DNA from: Candidatus Nanoarchaeia archaeon
Lineage (GTDB): Archaea > Nanobdellota > Nanobdellia > Pacearchaeales > GW2011-AR1
Length of the DNA stretch: 64,000 nucleotides
NCBI GenBank assembly: GCA_028711165.1
Contig: JAQTST010000001.1
Location: forward strand, 478,558-542,557
Reading direction: 5' to 3'
Positions 24,071 through 33,602 of this stretch are shown piece after piece. The translations under genes were made by a program, and so were the position numbers. The stretch's first letter is position 1. Each line of letters starts with the position of its first letter. The notes under the pieces are model-generated. The model was not told the DNA's origin, made no database searches, and saw only the letters and a list, made by a program, of their open reading frames with translations.

Positions 24071-25954
24071 TTATCTTAACCTCAAAGTCTCTAAAACTCT
24101 CGGAACATTAGTTTCAATCCTATTCAGCTTGTAAAGTGCAGAAGCCAAGTCGAGGCATTTTGAAACTTCTCCGTGATTGATAATTGCACGTTTTGTTTTT
24201 GGACGCATGTTGTTGAAAAAAGAAATCAGCTCGTTTCTTCCTGCGTGGGCACTGAAGCCTGTTATCGTGTTTACTTCCATTTCTATTTTCACTACTTCTT
24301 CTTTTCCGTCGATAATCATTCGCGTTTCTCTAATTCCATCCTGAACATTTCTTCCGAGAGAGCCGACTCCCTGATAACATACGAAGATTATTGAGTTGTT
24401 TTTATTTGATGCAAATTCCCTGAAATATTCTACTGATGCTCCGCCCATTAACATACCAGAAGTTGCGAGGACGATGCAGGGGCCTCCCTCGATGACTGCT
24501 CTTCTTTCCTGAGAAGAACCGACTCTCTGAAAATATTCTGATACAAAAGGATTTTTGTCTGCGAAAACATTTGACTTAACCTGGCTGCTCAAAAAGTCTG
24601 GGTAGGCTGTGTGAATTGCGTTGATATCCCAAATCATTCCGTCGATATAAATCGGGACAGGTTTTAATTTTCCTGAAGCCATTGCATCCTCGAGGACTAA
24701 CATTGTTTCCTGCGCTCTTCCAAGCCCTAATTCCGGAATCAAAACTTTTCCGTTTCTCTCGATTGTCTTGTTTACTAAATCAAGCAGTTTTTCTTCTGTC
24801 TCTGCTCTCGGTGGGAAAATATCTGTCTTTGCTCCGTAAGTTGATTCTGTGATTACAGTTTCTATTCTCGGGTAAGACGCGATTGCAGGGTCGAGAAGTC
24901 TTGAACGCGCGTATTTGAAATCTCCTGTGTAAAGAAGATTGTGCAGTCCGTTTCCGATGTTGAGATGAACCTGTGCTCCGCCCAAAACGTGTCCTGAATT
25001 GTAAAATGTCAATCTCACGTCGGGAGTTATGTCTGTGACTTCGTTGTAATTCAGGCAAATGCTGTGCTTTACCATTTCTTTAATGTCTGTAGAATCAAAG
25101 AGAGGTTTTGTTGCCTGCTTGTATGCGACGCCGATGAAATCCAAAGAAAGCAATGCAGCGATATCTCTCGACGGAGGAGTCATGTAAACCGGGCCTTTGT
25201 AACCCATTTTGTAAAGATAAGGCAAAAGTCCGACGTGGTCGAGGTGAGCGTGGGAAATTATTATCGCATCCAATTGGTTTAAATTAAATTCTGGAACATC
25301 AAGGTAAGGAAATTTGTCTGAGCCCTGCGATGCGACATCAATTCCGCAATCGAGGAGAATTTTTGAATTTGGCGTCTGCAAAAGGATACAGCTTCTTCCA
25401 ACCTGTCTTCCGCCACCGAGGAAAGTTAATCTTACCCACTCGTCGACTTTTTCAGGGTTCCATTCCTTGTAAATTTTCTGCCCGATAGAGTTAAGGAATT
25501 TTCTTCTGTAATTATTATTTGCATAAAGAACTTCACGAATGTTTTCTGTGATTTTGCTTTTTATTGCAGAACTTCGCTGAACCTGAGGAGTCCACAAGGT
25601 TGTTTTTTTAATTTCATCGAGGATGCTTCCCTGCTTTCCGATAACCATTCCAGGACGTTTTGCTTCGACGACGACGATACTTCGCTGAACATCAAAAATT
25701 ATGTTTGTGATTTCTGCTTCTTCTGGAACGATTTTTCTTATCTCTTTATCAGTTGCTTCCTGCGTGAGAAGTATTTTCTCGTCGGCACGAAGTTCGATTC
25801 TTTTTTTCACCTGGTCGACGATTCCTTTTATTTTTGATTCGCCTTCCCTGAAAAATTTGGCGTTGTCAGTGTAAAGAACTATGTTTGCTCCTTCGAAACT
25901 TGCGTCAGTTATACTCTCGTGCAACTGGTCTGTAATTTGTTTTAAAATATCCAT
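24071..25954 (-). CDS. aCPSF1 (FttA-type) beta-CASP ribonuclease
   Basis: A 627-aa protein with two N-terminal KH-like domains (about 1–145; VVEAKRPGMVIGKQGS includes the GxxG loop). A metallo-beta-lactamase domain follows (ISHAHLDHVGLLPY with the HxHxDH zinc motif; LLDCGID), then the beta-CASP domain (TSGMLMGGASVEYF; TGFSAHAGRNEL) and a C-terminal MBL segment (IINHGEVSKCLDLA). This full architecture is that of archaeal CPSF1, which cuts nascent RNA downstream of U-rich tracts and terminates transcription. All catalytic motifs are intact. Its 3' end is duplicated just downstream. Confidence 0.95.
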   Translation of the reverse strand: MDILKQITDQLHESITDASFEGANIVLYTDNAKFFREGESKIKGIVDQVKKRIELRADEKILLTQEATDKEIRKIVPEEAEITNIIFDVQRSIVVVEAKRPGMVIGKQGSILDEIKKTTLWTPQVQRSSAIKSKITENIREVLYANNNYRRKFLNSIGQKIYKEWNPEKVDEWVRLTFLGGGRQVGRSCILLQTPNSKILLDCGIDVASQGSDKFPYLDVPEFNLNQLDAIIISHAHLDHVGLLPYLYKMGYKGPVYMTPPSRDIAALLSLDFIGVAYKQATKPLFDSTDIKEMVKHSICLNYNEVTDITPDVRLTFYNSGHVLGGAQVHLNIGNGLHNLLYTGDFKYARSRLLDPAIASYPRIETVITESTYGAKTDIFPPRAETEEKLLDLVNKTIERNGKVLIPELGLGRAQETMLVLEDAMASGKLKPVPIYIDGMIWDINAIHTAYPDFLSSQVKSNVFADKNPFVSEYFQRVGSSQERRAVIEGGPCIVLATSGMLMGGASVEYFREFASNKNNSIIFVCYQGVGSLGRNVQDGIRETRMIIDGKEEVVKIEMEVNTITGFSAHAGRNELISFFNNMRPKTKRAIINHGEVSKCLDLASALYKLNRIETNVPRVLETLRLR

Positions 25955-25979
25955 CTTTATTATTTTTATTTTAGTAGAA

Positions 25980-26639
25980 TTAGTCTTCTCTGAATGAAGG
26001 TTGAATTTCCTGCGACACCACTTTTTTTATCCCCTGTTTAGTTATTGTAAAAACATCGATTCCGAAACCGCTTCCCATATCTCTTTGAGTTGAAGATTTT
26101 ATTGATTCTGTTGCTAATTTAATTCCTTCATCTAAGGAAATTCCTTTTTTATATTGTCTTTCTAAAAATCCCAAGACAAAAGGCATACCTGAACCGAAAT
26201 TAGCGTCGTAATCTTCGACTAAATTCAAAGTTCCTGCCGGTTCGATTGTGTACAATTCAACAGCTCCGTCTTCGTTAAAACCTCCGATTAAAAATCCTGC
26301 CTGCATTGGAATCATCGAGGGCTGTCTTATTCCCGAATATAAAATTGTTGAAAGCAAATTTGCTGCCTGTCTGACAGAAGGGCGAGTTTTTGAACGAAGC
26401 TCTTTCAGTTTCAATTCTGCTGGGAGAATTTTTTCAACTTTTCTTATGTCTGAAGCAATTCCGCATCCAGAAATCACGAGGTAATCATTAATCTTGACAC
26501 TCTTTTGCGCCTTTTTGTCCATCACCAAAGTTCCTGCAGAAGTTTGCCTGTCAGAAGCGATTACAACTCCGTCTTTGCAGACAATTCCCAGAATAGTTGT
26601 CCCTGTTTTAAGTATTGAATTTTTTAATTCAGCATCCAT
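25980..26639 (-). CDS. psmB: Proteasome subunit beta
   Basis: The catalytic subunit of the archaeal 20S proteasome. The 219-aa precursor has a short propeptide; cleavage between Gly13 and Thr14 (ILKTG|TTILG) would expose the N-terminal threonine nucleophile. The catalytic aspartate (VVIASDRQTSAG) and lysine (VMDKKAQKS) regions are present, and GSGMPFVLGFLE is typical. The alpha subunit is encoded 10 kb away with the exosome genes. It follows about 25 nt before aCPSF1 on the same strand. Confidence 0.95.
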   Translation of the reverse strand: MDAELKNSILKTGTTILGIVCKDGVVIASDRQTSAGTLVMDKKAQKSVKINDYLVISGCGIASDIRKVEKILPAELKLKELRSKTRPSVRQAANLLSTILYSGIRQPSMIPMQAGFLIGGFNEDGAVELYTIEPAGTLNLVEDYDANFGSGMPFVLGFLERQYKKGISLDEGIKLATESIKSSTQRDMGSGFGIDVFTITKQGIKKVVSQEIQPSFRED

Positions 26640-26709
26640 GTTAAATTCATAGAATAATTTATGATATTTTGGGGGAAGTGGGGTTTATAAATTTTTTTAT
26701 TGGGAATAT

Positions 26710-27159
26710 TTATTTTAAGGATTGTAAAAATAAAGCTAATATAGATAAGATAGTACTTGCTGCTGCAAAAATAATCATTGCAAAGGTAAGTATTTCCATT
26801 CTTTCATTATAACATAATGTTTGTTCACTATATGCATTAATTTTTTTGCTATATTCTAAATTAATCATAGAAATCGCTAAATCTATCCCCCTTGGTGCAA
26901 GACGATACCAAACAGGTTCTTCTTTTCCTTCTGCTTTTAGCATCTCCCATTGTTCCGGAGTAAGTTTTTTATTTAATTCACCAGATTCGGTTTTAGAAGC
27001 AAATTCTATGATTCCATCTTTCTTTAACACTTCTAAAGAAGAATTACTTTCTCTTATATAAGATTCTATTTTTCCAAAAAATCGGTAAATAGGATATCCT
27101 CTTAGAAGTTCAAGTAAGGCATATTTTAATCTTCTAAATGTTGTTTCTTGTTCTACCAT
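26710..27159 (-). CDS. Unknown protein with winged-helix-like N-terminus and C-terminal membrane helix
   Basis: The 149-aa product begins with basic helices (FRRLKYALLELLRGYP), then segments that read like a winged helix (LEVLKKDGIIEFASK; WYRLAPRGIDLAISM), and ends with one membrane helix (LTFAMIIFAAASTILSILALFLQSL). It starts 1 nt after the Rad50 stop, so it is the last gene of the mre11–rad50 operon. A membrane-tethered regulator is possible; the family is not recognised. Confidence 0.6.
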   Translation of the reverse strand: MVEQETTFRRLKYALLELLRGYPIYRFFGKIESYIRESNSSLEVLKKDGIIEFASKTESGELNKKLTPEQWEMLKAEGKEEPVWYRLAPRGIDLAISMINLEYSKKINAYSEQTLCYNERMEILTFAMIIFAAASTILSILALFLQSLK

Positions 27160-27160
27160 T

Positions 27161-29206
27161 TTATCCCACTCTTGTTATCCCGTTTTCTTTTCTGAACTTT
27201 ATTACATTTGAAACAAATCCTTCAATCTTCTGCTCGTGGCTGACGATAATTAATTGCTTGATATTTAACTGCTGTAAAACATCCCGCATTTTGTCTAATT
27301 GCTGTTCGCTGAATCCGTCGGTGGGCTCATCGAGAATTACCAAGTCGCGGGTTTTTATCTTGCTCATCAGAGAATTAATTACCTGATTCAAAGCAAGACG
27401 ATAAGCTAATGCTATGGCTGTTCTTTCTCCTCCTGACAAATGCGCGTAATCAATTTCATAATCGCTCTGTTCAATTATCGGCGTGAAATCGTCGCTGAGA
27501 CGGACATTAAAATTGTCTGAGACGAGGATGTAAAACCACTCGGCAAAAAGTTTTGAGAATTCAACTTTAAGCTTCAGCATAACATTTTTCTCAATGAAAG
27601 AAATCAGCGACGTGAATTGCTTAGACAGCCAGTTTTCAAGTTCTGCAATATAATTTAACTGGAGTTTTACAATTTCGGTTCTTTCAATTTCTCTTTTCAG
27701 CTCTTCAATCTGCGTCGAGAAAACTTCTGTCTCTTTTTTCAGTTCTGCAACTTTAATATCAGCGAGCCGTTCTTCTCTTAATGCACTGTCAAGTTCTTTT
27801 TGTTTTACCTCAAGCAAGTTCACAAACCTCGCAAGATTCAGCGCGGAATTCGTAAGCAAGTCTAAATGTTCTTTTAGAAGTTCAATATCTTTTTCAAGAG
27901 AAACATTATTTTTCTCAATCACTTCCAATTGCTTTTGTTTCTCCCCAACATCCTGCAATTTTATTTTCAAGATTTTCAAATCTGTAGCCTGTTTTTCTGC
28001 AAGGGAAATTTCAGCGTCGATATTTCTTATTTTTTCGTTGATTTCTTTTTTTTCCAACTGAAGAGTCTGGAGCTGTTTGCTGATTTCAACATCGTCGGCA
28101 TTTATCTTATTTAGAACATTTGCCTTGTAAACTGAATCAACATTTTGGAGGCAAGTCGGGCATATTTCTAAACTGGAAATTTTTTTCTCAAGTTTCTTGT
28201 TGTCATCAGTTTTCAGATTAAGCGAATTTATTTTGGAACTTATTTCGATGCTTATCATGTTTAGATTTTCTTTTTCTCTTTTATTCCAGGAGATTGAATT
28301 TTCAAGGTGACTGATTTGTGATTCGTCGAATTTTAATTCCTGCAAGTCTGCAATCTGCTTTTTCAAAAGTTCAATCGTCTTGTTATTTGACATGATAGAA
28401 TCTCTCTTATTGATAGTCATGATTTTTGTTTTTTCAATCTCGCTCTGGAGCTTGTTTTTTTCTTCTATCTTTTTAGAAACTTCTTCCTTTTCTTCCTGAA
28501 TTCTTTTTCTGGCTTCTTTCTTTCCAAAAAGTTCATTTTCAAGAGGGAAAATATTCTGCTGTTTTATGATTAATTCATTTTGCTTTGTCACAAGATTAGA
28601 TTTGTTCTGTTCAAGATTTGCTGTCATGCCTTCTTTCATTCTTTTTTCCTCTCTAAGTTTTGTCGCGAGGATGGAAACATTTTCCAGAATTGTTTTGTAT
28701 TTGTCAATTCCAAAAACATGCCTCAGAGTATTTATCCTCGTCTCAGAATCTTCAAGAATAATCTGCTTCATTTCTTCCTGCGGAGTATAAACTGTGAACT
28801 TGTAGAGGATGTTCTGTTTTTTTGCAAACTCCGACGGATAACTCAGAATTTCAAGAATCTTGCTCTTGAGCTCTGTAACAGAAAATTCTTTTTTCTCATT
28901 ATTAATCGTGATAAAACAGGATTCCTGAGAAATTGTTTTTCCTTTTTTCAGGTTTCTTTCAATTGTAATTTCATCGTTATCAACTTCAAAAGTTATTTTT
29001 ACTTTTCCGTCTTTTTTCCCATTTCTCAGAAGAGCAGAACCACGCTGTCCTGGCTGAAGTCCGAACAATGCAAATTCTATTGCAAGAAGAACAGAAGTTT
29101 TTCCTGAACCAATATCTCCTGAAAGCAGTGTAGAGCCGTCGCTGAAATTGATTTCCTGACTTTCGTAACTTCGAATATTTTCTAAAGTGATTTGTTTAAT
29201 CTTCAT
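27161..29206 (-). CDS. rad50: DNA double-strand break repair ATPase Rad50 (short form)
   Basis: Walker A (GDIGSGKTS, about 30–38), the zinc hook CPTC (349–352) between two long coiled coils, and the C-terminal ABC signature LSGGERTAIALAYRLAL with Walker B LVILDEPTDGF identify Rad50. At 681 aa it is clearly shorter than usual archaeal Rad50 (about 850–900), with the reduction in the coiled-coil arms. The start overlaps the mre11 gene end without gap, so both subunits are co-translated. The complex tethers and processes DNA ends. Confidence 0.95.
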   Translation of the reverse strand: MKIKQITLENIRSYESQEINFSDGSTLLSGDIGSGKTSVLLAIEFALFGLQPGQRGSALLRNGKKDGKVKITFEVDNDEITIERNLKKGKTISQESCFITINNEKKEFSVTELKSKILEILSYPSEFAKKQNILYKFTVYTPQEEMKQIILEDSETRINTLRHVFGIDKYKTILENVSILATKLREEKRMKEGMTANLEQNKSNLVTKQNELIIKQQNIFPLENELFGKKEARKRIQEEKEEVSKKIEEKNKLQSEIEKTKIMTINKRDSIMSNNKTIELLKKQIADLQELKFDESQISHLENSISWNKREKENLNMISIEISSKINSLNLKTDDNKKLEKKISSLEICPTCLQNVDSVYKANVLNKINADDVEISKQLQTLQLEKKEINEKIRNIDAEISLAEKQATDLKILKIKLQDVGEKQKQLEVIEKNNVSLEKDIELLKEHLDLLTNSALNLARFVNLLEVKQKELDSALREERLADIKVAELKKETEVFSTQIEELKREIERTEIVKLQLNYIAELENWLSKQFTSLISFIEKNVMLKLKVEFSKLFAEWFYILVSDNFNVRLSDDFTPIIEQSDYEIDYAHLSGGERTAIALAYRLALNQVINSLMSKIKTRDLVILDEPTDGFSEQQLDKMRDVLQQLNIKQLIIVSHEQKIEGFVSNVIKFRKENGITRVG

Positions 29207-30367
29207 TTAAAATCCTAAAAGTTTTTTAGTTTCGTCGAGCAAGCGGTTTGTGAAACTTTCTATTTTTTCACCTTCCTGTTTTTCAATTGAAAGAGAATTC
29301 ATCAGCTGAGGAATAAATTTGTTGAAGTCAACCTGATTCTGCTGGGAATAAACCTTGATTGTTTCTTCCTCGATGTTGTCAATATTTTTCACTTCCATTG
29401 AAACCATTTCAACTTCTTTTGTTTTTAGCTCGTGAGTATTTTTCAGAAGGAAATATGCTTTTTTTCTGGAAATATAATCTTCTATCTGGGGAAATTTTAT
29501 GTCAGAGTTACTTCCTGATTCGAGTTCGCCTCTTAGCCGGAGAAGGATGATTTTATCCCCGATGTCTTTTTTTTCCAGTTCGGAAATTATCAAGTCAGTA
29601 GCATTTATTGCAGTTTTTATTTCGATTTCAAAAAGCAGAACCTCTTTTATTTTCAATTCTATTTTTTGGAGAGAATTTTTGTTATCTGTATCGACGATGT
29701 AAAAACTTCCGTTCTGCAAATCTTCGAGCTCCTGAAAATTGTTTGGGAAAATCGGGCCGGGGTAAACAAAGTTTTGGTACTGAAAATCTATATGCAAATG
29801 TCCGAGAGCATAGTAATCTGCCGGAGGGAGAAGCTCGGTTTCAAGTGCGTCGATTGGAAGACTGCCTTTTGCTTTGTCTATCGTCGTGTGAAGCATAAAT
29901 ATTTTGAATAACCCGGGAGCATCGTTGAAAGTTATTTTTCTCAAATCTTCAATTTCCAGTCCTGATTTTTTTCCGGGATATCCATAGATTGCAATTCCGT
30001 TATGAATCACCGGACTAAGAATTATTTTGTCGTTGCTTTCTTCAACATTGACTACGTTTTTGCAGAATCCTGCTTTTTCCAAAACATCTAAAAAAGTTTT
30101 TCCTGAAACAGAATAGTCATGACTTCCTGCGATTATGAAGCACGGAATTTTTGCCTCTTTTAATCTTTTGAACTCACCGAATGCATCTTTCAAAATTTCT
30201 ATCGGAGGGTATGCGGAGTCAAATAAATCTCCTGCTATAAGAACAAAATCGAGTTTTTTTTCTATGCAGATATCAATTGCTTTTCTGAAAGACTGGAAGT
30301 TTAAATTCTGGAGCGGCTGCTGTTTCCAGCCTCCCAAATGGACATCAGAAATATGCGCAAATTTCAT
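29207..30367 (-). CDS. mre11: DNA double-strand break repair nuclease Mre11
   Basis: A metallophosphoesterase-type nuclease: FAHISDVHLGGW at the N-terminus (Asp8, His10), LIAGDLFDS, IIAGSHDYSVSG, MLHTTID and YYALGHLHIDFQ supply the metal ligands. The usual GNHD motif reads GSHD here, a conservative-looking change in a catalytic loop. The C-terminal capping and Rad50-binding regions are present (386 aa). It is the first gene of the mre11–rad50–149-aa unit, divergent from the oxidoreductase operon with about 70 bp between starts. Confidence 0.94.
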   Translation of the reverse strand: MKFAHISDVHLGGWKQQPLQNLNFQSFRKAIDICIEKKLDFVLIAGDLFDSAYPPIEILKDAFGEFKRLKEAKIPCFIIAGSHDYSVSGKTFLDVLEKAGFCKNVVNVEESNDKIILSPVIHNGIAIYGYPGKKSGLEIEDLRKITFNDAPGLFKIFMLHTTIDKAKGSLPIDALETELLPPADYYALGHLHIDFQYQNFVYPGPIFPNNFQELEDLQNGSFYIVDTDNKNSLQKIELKIKEVLLFEIEIKTAINATDLIISELEKKDIGDKIILLRLRGELESGSNSDIKFPQIEDYISRKKAYFLLKNTHELKTKEVEMVSMEVKNIDNIEEETIKVYSQQNQVDFNKFIPQLMNSLSIEKQEGEKIESFTNRLLDETKKLLGF

Positions 30368-30436
30368 ATTTTACCTCAATAAAGTTTATAATCTTTGGAA
30401 AAATAAGAGATATATAAAAATGATTGTGGTAAAAAA

Positions 30437-31927
30437 ATGAGATTTAGTATTCTGTTCGGCGGGAAGGCAGGGCAGGGAGTCAATGTTCTGTCAAATATCC
30501 TCGGAAATGCTCTGACAAAAAAAGGGCAATATGTTTTTGTTTCGAGAGATTACCAGTCGCTGATAAGGGGCGGGCACAATTTTAATGTCCTGACTTTTTC
30601 TGACAAACCAGTAGCAAGCAATGATTCGCAAATTGACATGATAATTGCTCTCGACGAAAATACAATAAATCTCCACAGAAGCGAATTGAAAAAAGGCGGA
30701 AAAATTATTGAGAAAGAGGGAAAAGGAAATATGTATTTTGCAGGAAGGATTTTCAAGTTGCTGTGTGTTGAGTTTTCTGTTCTTGAAGAAGAATTGAGAG
30801 AGCTGAAATTTTTTGAAGAAAATATTAAAGATGCGAAGGAAGGATATAATGAGACAAGCGAGGTTGCGTGCAAAGTTTCTCTTAATAAAAATAAATTGAA
30901 ATTTGTTAACGGCAATCAGGGTATTTCTGAAGGAGCTGTTAAATCGGGAGTAGATATTTATTATGCTTATCCGATGACGCCAGCGACGAATGTCATGGGC
31001 GAGCTTGCTGAAAAACAGATTGAAAATAATAATATTGTAATTGAACTTGAAAGCGAGGTTGCTGTTATTAATGCTGCGATTGGAAGCGCGATAACAGGAG
31101 CAAAGACGATGATAGGAACTTCTGGCGGAGGATTTGATTTAATGACAGAGGCGCTGAGTTTGACAGGAGTTGCAGAAGTGCCGTTGGTAATTTATCTTGC
31201 TTCTCGTCCCGGGCCGTCGACAGGAGTTGCAACTTACACTGGGCAGGGAGATTTAGATTTAGCCAGACATTCTGGACATGGAGAATTTAACAGATTAGTA
31301 ATTGCTCCAGGAGACCCGAAAGAATGCGAGGAACTTACGAGCCAGGCGTTTTACTTTTCACAGAAATTTGGAATACCGACGATAATTCTTTCAGACAAGC
31401 ATCTTGCTGAGGGACTTTATACAATGGATAAAAATTCTGTCATAACTCCTTCGAAAAAAATGACTTCGCTGAAAAGATACAATAGTTATGAGACAGATGA
31501 ATTCGGCTGTGCGACAGAAGATGCAGAAAAAATAATAAAGAATGTTGATGCTCGAATGAAAATGGGAAAAGAAATTGAGAAAGAAGCAGAGAAGTTTTCT
31601 CAGTTTAACGTTTACGGAAATCGAACTTCAAAAAATGTTGTTTTGTTTTGGGGAAGCACGAAAGGAGCCATTATTGATGCAATGGAAAATCTTGATGCAA
31701 AGTTTGTTCAGGTTTTATATCTTGAACCTTTCCCGATGAGAATCAAAAAAGAAATTGAAGGCAAAAATATTATCTTAGTTGAAAATAATGCGACAGGACA
31801 GTTGGGGAAATTGGTTGCAGAAAAAACAGGAATTTTTATCGACGACAAAAATAAAATTTTAAGATATGACGGCAGGCCATTTTTGGCTGACGAGTTGAGA
31901 GAGGAATTGGGAGGGAGGTTGAAATGA
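30437..31927 (+). CDS. 2-oxoacid:ferredoxin oxidoreductase, fused gamma/alpha subunit
   Basis: Residues 1–150 are the gamma domain (FSILFGGKAGQGVNVLSNIL; SLIRGGHNFNVLTFSDKPV). Residues about 155–390 are the alpha pyrimidine-binding part (GNQGISEGAVKSGVDIYYAYPMTPATN), and the last 100 residues are the C-terminal domain. This gamma–alpha fusion is common in archaeal KorA/PorA-like enzymes. With the beta subunit (4 nt overlap) it would oxidatively decarboxylate a 2-oxoacid to acyl-CoA and reduce ferredoxin. No delta ferredoxin subunit is adjacent. Substrate cannot be assigned. Confidence 0.92.
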   Translation: MRFSILFGGKAGQGVNVLSNILGNALTKKGQYVFVSRDYQSLIRGGHNFNVLTFSDKPVASNDSQIDMIIALDENTINLHRSELKKGGKIIEKEGKGNMYFAGRIFKLLCVEFSVLEEELRELKFFEENIKDAKEGYNETSEVACKVSLNKNKLKFVNGNQGISEGAVKSGVDIYYAYPMTPATNVMGELAEKQIENNNIVIELESEVAVINAAIGSAITGAKTMIGTSGGGFDLMTEALSLTGVAEVPLVIYLASRPGPSTGVATYTGQGDLDLARHSGHGEFNRLVIAPGDPKECEELTSQAFYFSQKFGIPTIILSDKHLAEGLYTMDKNSVITPSKKMTSLKRYNSYETDEFGCATEDAEKIIKNVDARMKMGKEIEKEAEKFSQFNVYGNRTSKNVVLFWGSTKGAIIDAMENLDAKFVQVLYLEPFPMRIKKEIEGKNIILVENNATGQLGKLVAEKTGIFIDDKNKILRYDGRPFLADELREELGGRLK

Positions 31928-32763
31928 CAAACGAAAACATTAACACTCCAACAATTCCGACGTGGTGTCCGGGATGCTACAATTTCATAATACTTGCAGC
32001 AATAAAAAACGTAATAAATGAGGAACTGAAAAAGGGGAAAACAAAAAATGATTTTGCACTTGTTTCAGGAATTGGATGCCACGGGAAAATTTTTGATTAT
32101 ATTAATTTGAACGGAATAAACACTTTGCACGGAAGAGTTTTGCCGACGTGCATGGGAATCAGAGTTGGAAATCCTAATCTTACTGTTCTTGGTTTTTCAG
32201 GAGACGGAGATTGTTATGCCGAAGGAATGGAGCACTTGATTCACACCGCGAGATATAATCCTGACGTGAAATATTTTGTCCACAACAATCAGGTTTTTGC
32301 TTTGACAGCAGGACAGCCGACACCGACGACAGAAATCGGCTACAAGGACAAGACAACTCCTCTTGGTGTCAAGCTTTATCCGATGAATCCGATAAAATTA
32401 ATGCTCGCTGCCGGCTGCGGTTTTGTTGCGAGAGTTTTTGCAGAGAAAGAACAGATTGAATGGGTTTTCAAAGAGGCACTGAAACACAAAGGGTTTACAT
32501 TCGTTGAAATTATTCAGCCGTCAGTGATTTTTCACCAGGATAAAAATTATATGCAAAAATTTTACTCACTTCAAAAAGAAGGACACGACAAAACTAATTT
32601 TGATGCAGCGTGGAAAAAGGCAGACGAATTTGATTATAACGTCGTGAAAAAAATTCCGACAGGAATTTTCTATCAAAAAGAAAAGCCGATGTTTGAAGAC
32701 TTATGGCCACAGCTTGTTGAACTGAAAAAAAAGAAAATGAGCTGGAGAGACTTGAAGAGATAG
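31924..32763 (+). CDS. 2-oxoacid:ferredoxin oxidoreductase, beta subunit
   Basis: A 279-aa thiamine diphosphate-binding subunit. WCPGCYNFIILAAI and SGIGCHGKIFDYI hold the Fe-S-ligating cysteines of the family. VLGFSGDGDCYAEGMEHLIHTAR with VHNNQVFALTAGQPTPTT is the GDG...NN TPP/Mg motif. Its ATG overlaps the alpha stop by 4 nt. Together with the fused alpha subunit this is a two-subunit enzyme, as in many anaerobic archaea. Confidence 0.94.
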   Translation: MTNENINTPTIPTWCPGCYNFIILAAIKNVINEELKKGKTKNDFALVSGIGCHGKIFDYINLNGINTLHGRVLPTCMGIRVGNPNLTVLGFSGDGDCYAEGMEHLIHTARYNPDVKYFVHNNQVFALTAGQPTPTTEIGYKDKTTPLGVKLYPMNPIKLMLAAGCGFVARVFAEKEQIEWVFKEALKHKGFTFVEIIQPSVIFHQDKNYMQKFYSLQKEGHDKTNFDAAWKKADEFDYNVVKKIPTGIFYQKEKPMFEDLWPQLVELKKKKMSWRDLKR

Positions 32764-32814
32764 TATATTTTACATTGAGATTATTTTTATAAATAGAAAA
32801 AGTTCTAACATTTT

Positions 32815-33066
32815 ATGAATTTAAGTGATAAAACAGTAAGAGAAATTTGTTCTTGTGCGCAGTTTAGAAATTTACACCGAGGAGATGCGGTATTTTGTGA
32901 AGAAGCAAAGGGGGGAAATCCTCCAAGCGGGATTCAATTTATGGATGTCAACAAAGGAGAAGTTTGTTTAGGGACTAGTTTTTATTCAACAGGACATTCA
33001 AGCATGGATTCTTCTGTTGATGTAGAAGAGATGAAAAAATGTCCTTACAAAAAAAGTTCTAAATAA
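32815..33066 (+). CDS. Small unknown protein with five cysteines
   Basis: An 83-aa soluble protein with cysteines in REICSCAQFR, AVFCEEA, EVCLGTS and KKCPYKK and a Gly/Ser-rich middle part. It is 51 nt downstream of the oxidoreductase beta gene with a possible TATA-like ttataaatag between, so it may be independently transcribed. The cysteines could bind metal. No family recognised. Its end overlaps the convergent methyltransferase gene by 8 nt. Confidence 0.55.
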   Translation: MNLSDKTVREICSCAQFRNLHRGDAVFCEEAKGGNPPSGIQFMDVNKGEVCLGTSFYSTGHSSMDSSVDVEEMKKCPYKKSSK

Positions 33067-33601
33067 TTTTTAATTCCCACACCCTTAATTCTTCGAAGAA
33101 AAATTTCTTTTTCCCCAGCAATTTCTTTTTGTAATTCTGCCATTTGATTCCTTGTGTCAAACTGCTGGTGAGAAGAATAATTTTCCCGTTTTTCGCGAGA
33201 TGAGATTTTGCCTGCTTCAAAAATTTGTTAATTAATTCTCCGCCTTTTTTTCCGCCTGTCGTCGCTGTTTTGGAATCTTTCGGCTCTCTTTTGTCTTCTG
33301 GGAGATAGGGAGGATTGAAAGTTATGATGTCAAACTTGCCTTTTATCTTTTCAAACAAATCTGATTTTACCGACGAGAAACCTAATTTTTTGCAATGACT
33401 AACTGCTTCTGAATTTATGTCACAGGAAAGAATGTTTCCTTTTTTTACTCCTGCTTTTTTTATTGTCTGCAATTGTATTCCGCTTCCGCAGCCGATTTCA
33501 AGAATTTTAATCTCTGATTTTTTATTTGATTTTTCGAGAATATTTTTTAAAATCTCTGACAAGAAAAAAGAATCTTCGGCAGGTTCGTAGATGGTTTTCA
33601 T
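33059..33601 (-). CDS. HemK/PrmC-like protein methyltransferase (archaeal Mtq2-type)
   Basis: A class I SAM-dependent methyltransferase (about 180 aa): ILEIGCGSGIQLQTI binds SAM, LSCDINSEAV follows, and ITFNPPYLPEDKRE contains the NPPY motif used by glutamine N5-methyltransferases. Length and the lack of an N-terminal domain match archaeal/eukaryotic Mtq2, which modifies the release factor GGQ loop. I chose the ATG at 33601 over 33613 because it lies 1 nt after the stop of the upstream gene. Confidence 0.85.
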   Translation of the reverse strand: MKTIYEPAEDSFFLSEILKNILEKSNKKSEIKILEIGCGSGIQLQTIKKAGVKKGNILSCDINSEAVSHCKKLGFSSVKSDLFEKIKGKFDIITFNPPYLPEDKREPKDSKTATTGGKKGGELINKFLKQAKSHLAKNGKIILLTSSLTQGIKWQNYKKKLLGKKKFFFEELRVWELKII

Positions 33602-33602
33602 T

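Noticed and set aside
28580-29107. 175-aa ORF opposite rad50
   Set aside because: Antisense shadow of the Rad50 ATPase domain, no promoter and no recognisable domain.
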